Source of the DNA: Thiodiazotropha sp040507005
GTDB taxonomy: Bacteria > Pseudomonadota > Gammaproteobacteria > Chromatiales > Chromatiaceae
Assembly: GCA_040507005.1 (NCBI GenBank)
Contig: JBEVVS010000032.1
Coordinates: 35,045 to 99,044 of the forward strand
Reading direction: 5' to 3'
Length of the DNA: 64,000 bases
Shown: positions 35,729 through 44,603 of the stretch, one piece after another
Layout of the letters: each line of letters begins with the position of its first letter
Position numbering within the stretch: the first letter of the stretch is position 1
The notes under the pieces: generated by a model
Told to the model about the DNA's origin: nothing
Database searches by the model: none
The model's input: only the letters and a program-made list of their open reading frames with translations
Translations under genes and position numbers: made by a program

Positions 35729-36178
35729 CTACTCATCTCGACTCACTTGCAGTACCACGCCCTGGACGCCGGTTACCCTGACACGGGTCCCGGTGGGACA
35801 ATCCTCACCGTTTATTTTCCAACTGGTGTCGTCGACGCGAATCTTACCCTCTCCGTTGACGATGGGTTCCTGGAGGGTGAATGTACGATCGATGTACTGC
35901 TCACCCCGGCGATTGAGGTGTGGCTGATCGGTTTCGATGGGCCTGCGTTGCAGAAAGGCCCGTACCAGGACGATGGCCGCTACACTCAGCAGGGCAAACA
36001 GCAGGATCTGCAGCTGCCAGCCCATGTCCGGCATCAGCATCAGCAGCAGACCGACCACTCCTGCCGCCAGTCCCATCCAGAGCAGAAAAGCGCCGGGTGA
36101 GAAGACCTCCAGGATCATCAGCAGTATGGCCAGGATCAACCAGTGCCAGTAATTGAGTTGAGTCAGCCACTGCATCAA
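35729..36178 (-). CDS. NfeD-family membrane protein
   Basis: A 149-residue membrane protein with three hydrophobic helices (about 10-75) and a C-terminal OB-fold (about 90-149) that has the usual RRGEQYIDRTFTLQEPI opening, GEGKIRVDDTSWKI and the G-T-R-V-R-V-T-G ending. NfeD proteins of the short type partner SPFH proteins. The ATGA overlap with the upstream SPFH gene confirms coupling. Likely role is assembly or quality control in membrane microdomains; the protease-fused long form is absent here. Confidence 0.92.
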   Translation of the reverse strand: MMQWLTQLNYWHWLILAILLMILEVFSPGAFLLWMGLAAGVVGLLLMLMPDMGWQLQILLFALLSVAAIVLVRAFLQRRPIETDQPHLNRRGEQYIDRTFTLQEPIVNGEGKIRVDDTSWKINGEDCPTGTRVRVTGVQGVVLQVSRDE

Positions 36179-37098
36179 TCAACTCCTTCGGACTTTCTCT
36201 CGAATGTCTGTTTGGCGATTTCACCGATGCCGGCAAGGGAACCGATCAGACTCGACGCCTCCAGGGGCATCATGATGATCTTCTGGTTTTCCGCCGAGGC
36301 GATCTGCTGCAGGGCGTCGGTATATTTCTGGGCGACGAAATAGTTGATGGCGTTCACATCCCCCATGGCGATGGCCTCCGATACCACCGTGGTTGCCCGA
36401 CCTTCAGCTTCCGCCAGGCGTTCTCGCGCCTCGGCCTCCCGATAGGCGGCCTCCTTTTCACCCTCTGCCTGGAGGATGACGGACTGTTTCTCACCCTCCG
36501 CCTTGAGGATCGCGGATTGGCGCTCACCCTCCGCCTCCAGGATGGCCGCGCGCTTGTCCCTTTCCGCTTTCATCTGCCTGGCCATGGCGTCTACCAGGTC
36601 CTTCGGCGGTGAGATGTCCTTGATCTCGATTCGGGTCACCTTCACTCCCCAGGGGGTGGTGGCGTCATCCACCACGGTCAGGAGTTGGGTATTGATGGTG
36701 TCACGCTGGGAGAGCAGCTGATCCAGGTCCATTGAGCCCATTACCGTACGGATATTGGTCATGGTCAGGTTGAGGATGGCGCTGTAGAGGTTGTTCACCT
36801 CGTAGGCCGCCTGGGAGGCATCCAGGACTTGAAAGAAGATTACCCCGTCCACGGTTACCATGGCGTTGTCCTTGGTGATCACCTCTTGGGAGGGTACATC
36901 CATGACCTGCTCCATCATGTTCATCTTCTTGCCGATCTGATCGATGATCGGGACGATGAGATTGAGACCTGGGCGGAGGGTTTTAGTGTAGCGACCGAAA
37001 CGCTCCACGGTGTATTCGTTTCCCTGAGGCACCCGTTTGGCGCCAAGGACAACGATTACGATGGCAAATGCCAAGACCGCGAGTACGAAGATATCCAT
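36175..37098 (-). CDS. SPFH/stomatin-family protein (QmcA/paraslipin type)
   Basis: A 307-residue membrane-anchored SPFH-domain protein. One N-terminal helix (about 3-20) is followed by the band-7 domain (VPQGNEYTVERFGRY, PGLNLIVPIIDQI, EVITKDNAMVTVDGVIFFQV) and an Ala/Glu-rich coiled coil (about 190-245; repeats of ILEAEGERQSA and ILKAEGEKQSV). This type organises membrane microdomains and regulates proteases such as FtsH. It pairs with the adjacent NfeD gene. The ATG at 37098 is 105 bases from the divergent TtcA-like gene. Confidence 0.95.
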   Translation of the reverse strand: MDIFVLAVLAFAIVIVVLGAKRVPQGNEYTVERFGRYTKTLRPGLNLIVPIIDQIGKKMNMMEQVMDVPSQEVITKDNAMVTVDGVIFFQVLDASQAAYEVNNLYSAILNLTMTNIRTVMGSMDLDQLLSQRDTINTQLLTVVDDATTPWGVKVTRIEIKDISPPKDLVDAMARQMKAERDKRAAILEAEGERQSAILKAEGEKQSVILQAEGEKEAAYREAEARERLAEAEGRATTVVSEAIAMGDVNAINYFVAQKYTDALQQIASAENQKIIMMPLEASSLIGSLAGIGEIAKQTFERKSEGVD

Positions 37099-37179
37099 AT
37101 GACTGATCCCCTAGTGTGCTGACATCCTCAAAGATGCTTGATCCTATCATCAAATGCAACGCACAACATTGGTGAGGTC

Positions 37180-37938
37180 ATGGCTTCGTGTCAAAATGTA
37201 TCCATGAATGATTTTCAAAAACCACCGAAATCCCTGCTGCGCAAAGTCGGCAGGGCAATCGCCGATTTCCGTATGATCCGGGAGGGTGACAGAATCCTGC
37301 TGGGGGTGTCCGGCGGCAAGGACTCTCTCTCTCTGCTGCAGATCCTGGCCCATTTGCAGAGCTATGCCCCGGTCAGGTTCGAGCTGGGGGTGATCACCGT
37401 CGATCCGCAAATCGAGGGTTTCGATCCGGCGCCCCTCAAGGCCTACTACGACGCCCTCGGCGTCTCCTGGCACTATGCGGAGCAAGCCATCATGGAAGAG
37501 GCCAAGCAGAACATGGATGGCAACTCCTTCTGTGCCTACTGCGCGCGGATGAAGCGCGGCATCATGTATACCACCTGCCGTCGTGAGGGCTATAACGTGC
37601 TGGCCCTGGCGCAACATCTGGATGATCTTGCGGAGAGCCTGTTGATGTCCCTGTTTCATGCCGGACAACTGCGTACCATGAAGGCTCATTACCGCAACGA
37701 TGCAGGGGATATCCGCATCATTCGGCCCTTGGTCTACTGCCGTGAGAGCCAAACCGGCGCCTTTGCCGTGGAGGCGGGTCTGCCGATCATTCCCGACAGC
37801 TGTCCCGCTTGCTTTACCGCCCCTACAAAGCGAGCATATACAAAACAGCTGCTGGCCAGGGAGGAGAGGCAAAACCGGCATCTGTTCGCCAATATGCTGC
37901 ATGCCATGAAGCCACTGATGGATGAAACACCACCATGA
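37180..37938 (+). CDS. TtcA-like PP-loop tRNA thiolation protein
   Basis: An ATP-pyrophosphatase of the TtcA family, which adds sulfur to C32 of tRNA. The PP-loop is SGGKDSLSLL, with RMIREGDRILLGV preceding it as in TtcA. Cysteine motifs SFCAYCARMKRG (CxxC, matching the TtcA CxLC) and DSCPACFTAP are positioned to hold an Fe-S cluster, as in TtcA. The sequence is more distant than a true ttcA orthologue, so a paralogous role is possible. Start is uncertain: ATG 37180 has GGTGAGG very close, ATG 37204 none. It overlaps the CBS gene by four bases. Confidence 0.85.
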   Translation: MASCQNVSMNDFQKPPKSLLRKVGRAIADFRMIREGDRILLGVSGGKDSLSLLQILAHLQSYAPVRFELGVITVDPQIEGFDPAPLKAYYDALGVSWHYAEQAIMEEAKQNMDGNSFCAYCARMKRGIMYTTCRREGYNVLALAQHLDDLAESLLMSLFHAGQLRTMKAHYRNDAGDIRIIRPLVYCRESQTGAFAVEAGLPIIPDSCPACFTAPTKRAYTKQLLAREERQNRHLFANMLHAMKPLMDETPP

Positions 37939-38393
37939 AGATCAAACATATATCGATTCCCACCAAAGTCGCCCGTCCTGGAATGCGGGTTGGCGAGGTG
38001 ATGCAGGAGTGTGTGGAGAAGGGTGTTCCGGGGATCCCCTATGTGGATGCGGAGGGAAAACTCAGCGGTCGCTTTTCGGTCAGGCATCTGTTCGTGCTCT
38101 GCTGCATACCCGAGGACATGATCCACGGCGCCCATCTGCTGGGTGACGATATCGAGCATCTCGATTTTCCTCACATGCGCGCCGACGAACTGATGGAAGA
38201 GGCGGTGGATAACTACATCTTTCCCGATGCGATTCAGCTGTCGGCCAATTTTCAGGCGATCAAGGCCCTGGCGATCATGGAGCAATACAATACCGAATAT
38301 CTATTTGTCACCGAGGAGGATGAGTATCAGGGAGTGGTCACCCGGATGAGTATCGCCAGGGCGGTAGTCACCAAAGAGTGTTGTATCGATTAG
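37935..38393 (+). CDS. CBS-pair protein
   Basis: A 152-residue protein made of a CBS pair: VARPGMRVGEVMQECVEKGVPGIPYVDAEGKLSGRFS, a middle insertion and IKALAIMEQYNTEYLFVTEEDEYQGVVTRMSI in halves that follow the family pattern. CBS pairs bind adenosine nucleotides. It overlaps the TtcA-like gene by four bases (ATGA) and lies 12 bases before the antiporter gene, so the three are one operon, and the protein may regulate the transporter. The link is inference from position. Confidence 0.86.
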   Translation: MKIKHISIPTKVARPGMRVGEVMQECVEKGVPGIPYVDAEGKLSGRFSVRHLFVLCCIPEDMIHGAHLLGDDIEHLDFPHMRADELMEEAVDNYIFPDAIQLSANFQAIKALAIMEQYNTEYLFVTEEDEYQGVVTRMSIARAVVTKECCID

Positions 38394-38405
38394 CCGCCCA
38401 AGCCC

Positions 38406-39716
38406 ATGCAGAGCATAACCTCCGAAATGTGGACCTCCGCCCTGGTGCTGGCGGTCTCCTATGTGCTGATCTTTTCCGAGAGGATGCATCGCACGATCGC
38501 CGCTATCCTCGGTGCGGTGGTGATGATCGGCGTCGGTATGTGGATGGGATTCTATACCCAGGAGGAGGCGATACTGGCGATTGACGGCAACACGATTCTA
38601 CTGCTTGCCGCGATGATGATGCTGGTGGCCCTGCTGCGGCCTACCGGTGCCTTCGACTTTGCCGCCGTGCACATCACCCATTGGGCCAACGGCAATCCCA
38701 AGCTGCTGCTGATCTATCTCAGCCTTGCGGTGAGTCTGATCAGCATGATCCTGGACAATGTGACCACGGTAATCGTGTTCGCGCCGTTGACGGTGCTGAT
38801 CTGTCGTCTGCTGAAGATCAATCCCATGCCCTATCTGATGGCGGAGGCGATGCTCTCCAACATCGGCGGTGCCGCCACCCTGGTGGGCGACCCGCCGAAC
38901 CTGATGATCGGCAGCGCCGCGGATATCAGTTTCAGTTCCTTTCTGCTGCATATGGGACTGCCGGTGTTGGTGGTATGGATCGGCACGGTGGGCTTGATGC
39001 TGTTTCTGTTTCGCAATCAGCTGGTGAGTAGTGTCGAGGACCCCAGGAGATTGGTGGCGACACATGCGATCAAGGATGTGCAGGGGCTGAAGCGGGTCAT
39101 GTTTGCGTTGTTCATCGTGGTGGTGCTGTTCTTTGTCCATCACAATCTGCACCTGTTGCCGGCCTATGCCTCATTTATCGGTCTCACTGTCGCGCTGCTG
39201 CTGCTGCGTCCCGACATGGAGGAGTTGTTCGGCTCGGTGAACTGGTCGGTGCTGTTTTTCTTCGCCGGGTTGTTCATGATCGTGGGCGGGGTCGAGTCAT
39301 CGGGTCTGCTCGATCTGTTTGGCCATATGCTGGCTGAACTGGCGCGGGATCCCGCCATGCTACTGCTGACCGGGCTGTTGTTGATGTGGGTGGCGGCGAT
39401 CCTCAGTGCGGTGGTGGATAATATCCCCTTCACCGTCACCATGATCCCGATCATCCTCGGTCTCGAGAGCAGCGGTGTGAATATCGCCCCCCTGTGGTGG
39501 GCCCTGGCGTTGGGGGTCGGCCTGGGAGGCAACGGCACCCATCTCGGCGCCACCGCCAACATCATCGCGGTCAGTGAATCGGAAAAGAGCGGCATGCCCG
39601 AGGCGAGGATCACCCCCATGATCTGGATGCGCACCGGTCTGCCGGTGATGTTTTTCGGTCTGATATTGGCCAGCCTTGTCTATTGGCTCTTCTTCGAGCT
39701 GTTCACTACGGCGTAA
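38406..39716 (+). CDS. ArsB/NhaD-type ion transporter (SLC13-like permease)
   Basis: A 436-residue polytopic membrane protein with about eleven hydrophobic segments. Motifs of the ion-transporter superfamily occur in both halves: DNVTTVIVFAPLT and GGAATLVGDPPNLMIGSA in the first, DNIPFTVTMIPII and GLGGNGTHLGATANIIAVSESEK in the second. This is the pattern of NhaD Na+/H+ antiporters and ArsB-like carriers. Ion and direction cannot be determined. It ends the TtcA-like/CBS operon; no terminator is visible. Confidence 0.9.
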   Translation: MQSITSEMWTSALVLAVSYVLIFSERMHRTIAAILGAVVMIGVGMWMGFYTQEEAILAIDGNTILLLAAMMMLVALLRPTGAFDFAAVHITHWANGNPKLLLIYLSLAVSLISMILDNVTTVIVFAPLTVLICRLLKINPMPYLMAEAMLSNIGGAATLVGDPPNLMIGSAADISFSSFLLHMGLPVLVVWIGTVGLMLFLFRNQLVSSVEDPRRLVATHAIKDVQGLKRVMFALFIVVVLFFVHHNLHLLPAYASFIGLTVALLLLRPDMEELFGSVNWSVLFFFAGLFMIVGGVESSGLLDLFGHMLAELARDPAMLLLTGLLLMWVAAILSAVVDNIPFTVTMIPIILGLESSGVNIAPLWWALALGVGLGGNGTHLGATANIIAVSESEKSGMPEARITPMIWMRTGLPVMFFGLILASLVYWLFFELFTTA

Positions 39717-39858
39717 AAAACGGCATTCAACATCTCACACAAGGGCATAAATTCCCCAATTTCCTCGCTTGATTGAGGGAGCGGTTTTACTTGACTGTTT
39801 TGCTGGGGATTTCTATAGCTTAAAGAGTCATAGGTCATATGTCGGGGAGATGCCCAGC

Positions 39859-40068
39859 ATGAATATCCGAACCACCCTGGATCCCATTACCCTGCACGAT
39901 GTGACGGATATCGAGAGTCACCCCTGTCTCTACGAGGGCGATGGCGAGAATGGTGTTGAGATCTACTTCGAGAGCGAGGTGACCAAGAGTATCTACCAGA
40001 ACATGTCCTTGCAGGATCGTAAAATAGTCTGCGGCAACGATACGGATGACTATATAGCGGAGGGTTAG
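39859..40068 (+). CDS. Small acidic hypothetical protein
   Basis: A 69-residue acidic protein beginning MNIRTTLDPITLHDVTDIES and ending DTDDYIAEG, with two cysteines. No signal peptide or motif. GGGGAG at 39844-39849 sits 9 bases before ATG 39859, supporting this start over 39850 and 39769. A good terminator (40208-40242) follows its stop after about 140 bases, consistent with a separate transcript. Function unknown. Confidence 0.6.
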   Translation: MNIRTTLDPITLHDVTDIESHPCLYEGDGENGVEIYFESEVTKSIYQNMSLQDRKIVCGNDTDDYIAEG

Positions 40069-40207
40069 ATCCGGTTTTATTAGAGAATAACGAATACTGG
40101 TTGATCTGCCTCACCCATAGTCTGGGAAACTGCGAAAGCGGTCGTTTAGTGTTGACTGAGGTAGTAATCAGTGGTGTTTGTCGGGATTTTATATTCAATT
40201 AACCCGA

Positions 40208-40242
40208 CGGGGGTGGCGCGCCAGCGTCACCCGATTTTTTTT
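40208..40242 (+). terminator. Rho-independent terminator
   Basis: A G/C stem (CGGG...TGGCGC against GCGTCACCCG, with a GG bulge and GCCA loop, 40208-40233) is followed by eight T. It would stop transcription from the small acidic protein gene before the convergent prlC. Confidence 0.75.
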
Positions 40243-40266
40243 CCACACCGAGATCCTGACTACTCC

Positions 40267-42294
40267 TTAACCCGCTATACCGCTATGGCGCAGCAGGGGT
40301 TCGATCTCCGGCTCTCTGCCCCGGAATGAGACGAAGAGCTCCATGGCATCCCTGGACCCTCCCTGCTGGAGTATCTCCTGGAGAAAGGCCTCGCCTGTCT
40401 CCGGATTGAATATGCCTTGCTCCTCAAACAGGGAGAAGGCGTCGGCGGATAGCACCTCCGCCCATTTGTAGCTGTAGTAGCCGGCGGCATAACCCCCGGC
40501 AAAGATATGCGAGAAACCATGGGCGAAGCGGTTCCAGGCAGGGGGGGTGATCACCGCCACCTGCCGGCGCACCTGTTCCAGGATTTCGTAGATGCGCCCA
40601 CCCCGTTGCGGATCGTATTCACGGTGAATGCGAAAATCGAAGAGGGCAAACTCTAGCTGCCGCACCATCTGCATCGCGGACTGGAAGTTCCTTGCGTCAT
40701 ACATGCGTTGGTAGAGTTCATCGGGTATCGGATCGCCGCTGTCGATATGACCCGATATTAGATCGAGGGCCTCTTTTTCCCAGCACCAGTTCTCCATGAA
40801 CTGACTGGGCAGCTCCACCGCATCCCAGGCAACGCCATTGATCCCGGCGACAGCGGGGTAGTCTACCGTGGTTAACAGATGATGCAGGCCATGGCCAAAT
40901 TCATGAAACAGGGTCAACACCTCATCATGGGTAAGCAGGGAAGGCTTGCCATCCACCGGGGGGGAGAAGTTGCAGGTCAGATAGGCGACCGGGATCTGGT
41001 CCATGGTTGCGCTGAAGAAACGGGTCGCGCACTCGTCCATCCATGCGCCACCGCGTTTTTTTGGACGGGCATAGAGATCGAGATAGAACTGCCCTCTCAG
41101 GTGGTTGTCCCGGTCGCGGATCTCGTAGAAGCGCACCTCGGGATGCCAGGCATCGACACCCTTCACCGCTTCGATGCGGATTCCGTAGAGGCGCTCCACT
41201 ACCGCGAACATCCCCGGTATTACCCGGGTTTCCGGAAAGTAGGGCTTGAGCTCCTCCTGACTGATGTTATGACGTTGCTGACGGAGTTTTTCCGCATAGT
41301 AGCCAATATCCCAAGCCTCCAGTTCATCGACGCCATATGCTGTTGCCGTAAATTGTTTGAGCTCATTCAGTTCCCGCTCCGCTTGTGGGCGTGAACGTTC
41401 GGCAAGGTCTGTCAGGAAGGCGATCACCTCGTCGCTGGAACGGGCCATTTTCTTTGCCAGGGAGCGATCCGCATAGTTTGAGAATCCCAGCAGGCCGGCT
41501 TGTTCGTGGCGCAGCGCCAGGATTCGCTCCATCACCGAGCTGTTGTCCCACTGCCCGGCATCCGGTCCTCGATCCGATGCCCGGGTGGCGAAGGCCTCAT
41601 ACACCTCCCTGCGCAGTTGACGATCGTCGGCATAGGTCATCACTGGCAGATAGGAGGGGTACTCCAGGGTCAGCAGCCACCCCTCCTGGTCCCTTTGTGC
41701 GGCGGTCTGGTGGGCCAGGGCCAGGGCAGATTCGGGCAGTCCCCGCAGGGCCGATTCGTCAGTGATCAATTTGCTCCAGGCGTTGGTGGCATCGAGCAGG
41801 TTCTCTTCGAACTTGGTGGTCAATTGGGAGAGCTCCTGGCTGATCTCCTTGAAGCGCTGTTTCTTGGCTTGCTCCAGATCGACCCCGGATAGATGAAAGT
41901 CGAGTAATGCATTGCGCAACATCTTTTGTTGGGCCTGGTCCAGCCCCGACCCGGCCGCCACCTGTTTGTAGGCATCGCATAGCTGGCTGTTTTGTCCCAC
42001 TTCGGTGGAGTATTCGCTGAGTTTGGGCAGCACCGCGTTGTACGCCTCCCGCAGTTCGTCATTGTTGACTACCGCGTTCATGTGGCTCACCGGGGACCAG
42101 GTGCGACTCAGGCGGTCCTCTGCCTGTTCCAGGGGTTCGACCAGATTTTCCCAGGTGAATGGCTGCTGTGAACTGAGGAGGTGCTGAATGGTCTCTCGGT
42201 TCTGCAGCAGCAGTTGATCCATGGCGGGCTCGACCATCTCAGGGGTGATCGCGGAAAAGGGCGGTAGTCCTTGCATATTGATCAGAGGATTCAT
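40267..42294 (-). CDS. prlC: Oligopeptidase A (M3 metallopeptidase)
   Basis: Cytosolic zinc oligopeptidase that degrades signal peptides and small peptides. At 675 residues it fits PrlC/OpdA. The zinc site HEFGHGLHH (about 467-475) is followed, at the usual distance, by the Glu ligand in ENWCWE. Other family blocks are YARPKKRGGAWMD and the C-terminal FSHIFAGGYAAGYYSYKWAEVLSADAF. In E. coli PrlC acts after signal peptidase. It shares the strand with the CNP1-like gene upstream (15-base gap). Confidence 0.96.
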   Translation of the reverse strand: MNPLINMQGLPPFSAITPEMVEPAMDQLLLQNRETIQHLLSSQQPFTWENLVEPLEQAEDRLSRTWSPVSHMNAVVNNDELREAYNAVLPKLSEYSTEVGQNSQLCDAYKQVAAGSGLDQAQQKMLRNALLDFHLSGVDLEQAKKQRFKEISQELSQLTTKFEENLLDATNAWSKLITDESALRGLPESALALAHQTAAQRDQEGWLLTLEYPSYLPVMTYADDRQLRREVYEAFATRASDRGPDAGQWDNSSVMERILALRHEQAGLLGFSNYADRSLAKKMARSSDEVIAFLTDLAERSRPQAERELNELKQFTATAYGVDELEAWDIGYYAEKLRQQRHNISQEELKPYFPETRVIPGMFAVVERLYGIRIEAVKGVDAWHPEVRFYEIRDRDNHLRGQFYLDLYARPKKRGGAWMDECATRFFSATMDQIPVAYLTCNFSPPVDGKPSLLTHDEVLTLFHEFGHGLHHLLTTVDYPAVAGINGVAWDAVELPSQFMENWCWEKEALDLISGHIDSGDPIPDELYQRMYDARNFQSAMQMVRQLEFALFDFRIHREYDPQRGGRIYEILEQVRRQVAVITPPAWNRFAHGFSHIFAGGYAAGYYSYKWAEVLSADAFSLFEEQGIFNPETGEAFLQEILQQGGSRDAMELFVSFRGREPEIEPLLRHSGIAG

Positions 42295-42309
42295 GGCTTT
42301 GGTTCCGAA

Positions 42310-42849
42310 TTAGTCACGGCGTAATGTACGATTCTCACCCATGGCGCGAAACACGGCCTCGGGCGGATTGCTGACGCCGGTCAACAGATTGCAGATCAGG
42401 TCGTCATAGAGGGCGGCACGATAGTCTGTCGACTCATCCTTGGGGATCGCCTGCCACTCAGTCCCTGTTGCTGGAAAGAGTTTCTCCTCACTGCCGTAAG
42501 CGTAAACTTTGGAGAGCCGCTCCCCGCAGCGAAAAGCCTCGTATGAAGTGTTGGTCGCACCGCTATGGGAACGGATGACCACAACGAATCGGGTGACCTT
42601 GTCACCACCGGTCAGCAGGGAGCCGCGTTCCACATAGTATTTGAATCTGGGATCGTCGGCGCCCACCTGAAACTCCTGCAGATCATCCATGTCGATCTTC
42701 TCCGGGAGGGTTGTCTTCTGCTCCTTGAAGGGAGCCTTTGGCTGCCAGAAAACATCATCGGAGGTGTCATCAGTCAGGATGTTATCAGCCTGCAGCGGTG
42801 ATAGGCCAATCAGCAGTGGCAGGGCCATGAGAGTTGTCCTAAATTGCAT
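42310..42849 (-). CDS. CNP1-like exported protein
   Basis: A 179-residue periplasmic protein with a signal peptide (MQFRTTLMALPLLIGLSPLQA). The mature region has the CNP1-like pattern found in Neisseria and other Proteobacteria, with FWQPKAPFKEQ, FKYYVERGSLLTGGD, SYEAFRCGERLSKVYAYGSEEK and YRAALYDDLICN. A pair of cysteines may form a disulfide. Start at ATG 42849 is favoured by the signal peptide; the open frame extends to 42936 without support. Function of the family is unknown. Confidence 0.82.
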   Translation of the reverse strand: MQFRTTLMALPLLIGLSPLQADNILTDDTSDDVFWQPKAPFKEQKTTLPEKIDMDDLQEFQVGADDPRFKYYVERGSLLTGGDKVTRFVVVIRSHSGATNTSYEAFRCGERLSKVYAYGSEEKLFPATGTEWQAIPKDESTDYRAALYDDLICNLLTGVSNPPEAVFRAMGENRTLRRD

Positions 42850-43026
42850 TTGCCAACCTGTTTTTGCTTTGATCCAGCCCCCTATTCTCGCATTACGACG
42901 GTGTCGTAGGAATAGCGCTATGACAAATTCAGCCACACTCTTTCCGATCTATTTCCAATCGGGTATGCAAAAACTACAGCCATAAACTGTGGAGTTTGTC
43001 CGCGGCCAAGCGCTACAGCCCTGAAA

Positions 43027-43980
43027 TCAGAGCCCGGTTAAATGGGATGTGACAAATATGACCGCCCCGGATCCGAGCACAAAAAATGCAGCCAGCGCGA
43101 CGATGGTGAGCAATCGATAATGACGCACCAATTCAAACTCCCCTTTGGTGGATATCAGGAGTGGGCGCCGGGGGGTCCCTGTACTGCTTAGGGTATGCAG
43201 TGGTTGTTGATCCTGTTGCAGCTGTTCACGGGTGACTTCCCGTGCAGCGCTGTGGCGTACAGATTCCCACTCATGCAAATCGATTTTGCCATCGCCGTTT
43301 TCGTCGAACCGATCCAGCAGTGTCTCATGATCCGCTTTCCATTGGCGCAGCCTGCCTTTGATCATGTCGTCTCGCATGGCCTTGCGATCGAGTTCGCCCA
43401 TCGAGGTGAAGAGTCCGATGGCATACAGGGGATCTCCCGGAACGATGGTCTCTTCGATATAGCGATAGTCGCCGCCGAAAGTGGTGTTGGTGGAGATGCG
43501 GACGCCGAATCGCTCGACTTTTTGGTGGCTGGTGCCGGTGCCTCGATCGGGACCGGCCGAGGGGGTCTCGTTGGGCCCGTACCAGATATTCTTTTCACTT
43601 GGGCTGATGTTGGCCCCCTCCGGGTCGAGGATGCACTCTCCCGTGGCATCCCTGAGCAGGAACAGGCTCTCGCTTTTGTCGGAGCGGACCGCACGCCATC
43701 CCTTGTCACCCTTCTTTTCGATCCGATAGCGCCACCAGCAACAGGGCATGCCGCTGAGGGGGGCCAGCACCGGCTCGCCCGTCATCATCGCAGCCTCGCC
43801 GACCAGCTCCACATAGCCTTGGGGGGCTGAGCGGATCAGGGAGGTGGGTGTATCCTCGATCAAACGGGCGCGGTGTAGATTACGGAAGGTGAAGTAGAGC
43901 GCGATCAGGGTCAAGATTGTCAGCAGCAGGGTCCAGAACCAGAAATAACCGTCGCCTATATTGGCAAGACTTTGCAACAT
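43027..43980 (-). CDS. GIDE-like (E3 ligase-type) membrane protein with EF-hand
   Basis: A 317-residue protein: N-terminal membrane helix (about 10-32), a GIDE/BAM-like domain (about 45-195, with G-x-V-E-L-x-G-E-A, APLSGMPCCWWRYRIE and a DPEGANIS strand), then a linker with a canonical EF-hand loop DENGDGKIDLHE (about 236-247), and a C-terminal membrane helix (about 295-315). GIDE domains occur in eukaryotic mitochondrial E3 ligases (MUL1/MULAN) and in bacterial membrane proteins often found beside LemA, as here. There is no RING domain, so ligase activity should not be inferred. Confidence 0.78.
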   Translation of the reverse strand: MLQSLANIGDGYFWFWTLLLTILTLIALYFTFRNLHRARLIEDTPTSLIRSAPQGYVELVGEAAMMTGEPVLAPLSGMPCCWWRYRIEKKGDKGWRAVRSDKSESLFLLRDATGECILDPEGANISPSEKNIWYGPNETPSAGPDRGTGTSHQKVERFGVRISTNTTFGGDYRYIEETIVPGDPLYAIGLFTSMGELDRKAMRDDMIKGRLRQWKADHETLLDRFDENGDGKIDLHEWESVRHSAAREVTREQLQQDQQPLHTLSSTGTPRRPLLISTKGEFELVRHYRLLTIVALAAFFVLGSGAVIFVTSHLTGL

Positions 43981-44007
43981 GCTACCGATGACCCGCCAGC
44001 AGGGGTG

Positions 44008-44580
44008 TTAGCTGAACATCGCGCCCATATCCACGTCTGTCAATTCCGCCTCATCGAATTCCAATAGCTGTGCCGCTTTGAAACCGAACTGCTTCGCCAG
44101 GATCAGGTCGGGAAACTGCTCGATACGGACGTTATTGATATTCGCGCTGTCATTGTAGAACTCGCGCCGGTCCGCAATGCTGTTCTCAAGTCCGGTTATC
44201 CTTGATTGGAGATGCAGAAAGGTTTCATTGGCCTTCAGATCCGGGTAATTTTCCGCCACCGCGAAAAGGTTGCCGAGTCCCAGACGCAGCTGGCTTTCAG
44301 CGGCGCCCACTGCGGCCACATCACCTTGGTGCAGGGCGTTGTTCACGGCACTTCGTGCGAGCATCACCTTCTCCAGGGTCTCCTGCTCGAATTTCATGTA
44401 TTGTTTGCAGGTCTCGACCAGTTTCGGCAGTTCGTCGTGACGCTGCTTCAAGAGCACATCGATGTTCGACCATGCCTTTGAGACATCGTGTTTCAAGCGC
44501 ACCAGGTTGTTGTAAATCAACACGCCATAGATCAGGATAGCGATGGTTGTCCCTATCAGGACGAAGCTAACGATTTCCAT
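44008..44580 (-). CDS. LemA family protein
   Basis: A 190-residue LemA protein: one N-terminal helix (about 1-22, outside facing tail short) followed by long helices with LVRLKHDVSKAWSNIDVLLKQRHDELPKLVETC and the tail motif FNDSANINNVRIEQFPDLILAKQFGFKAAQLLEF, the signature of the family. ATG 44580 is preferred: GAGGAT lies upstream and the longer frame would overlap the divergent gamma-carbonic anhydrase start. It is 27 bases before the GIDE-like gene. Function is unknown; family members have been linked to envelope stress. Confidence 0.92.
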   Translation of the reverse strand: MEIVSFVLIGTTIAILIYGVLIYNNLVRLKHDVSKAWSNIDVLLKQRHDELPKLVETCKQYMKFEQETLEKVMLARSAVNNALHQGDVAAVGAAESQLRLGLGNLFAVAENYPDLKANETFLHLQSRITGLENSIADRREFYNDSANINNVRIEQFPDLILAKQFGFKAAQLLEFDEAELTDVDMGAMFS

Positions 44581-44603
44581 GAATTCAGAATCCTCAATCT
44601 CGT

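Noticed and set aside
35582..36100. 172-residue plus-strand frame across nfeD
   Set aside because: It covers the NfeD gene on the opposite strand and has no recognisable domain.
43027..43980. Ubiquitin ligase function for the GIDE-like protein
   Set aside because: No RING domain is present; only the GIDE-like and EF-hand parts can be supported.
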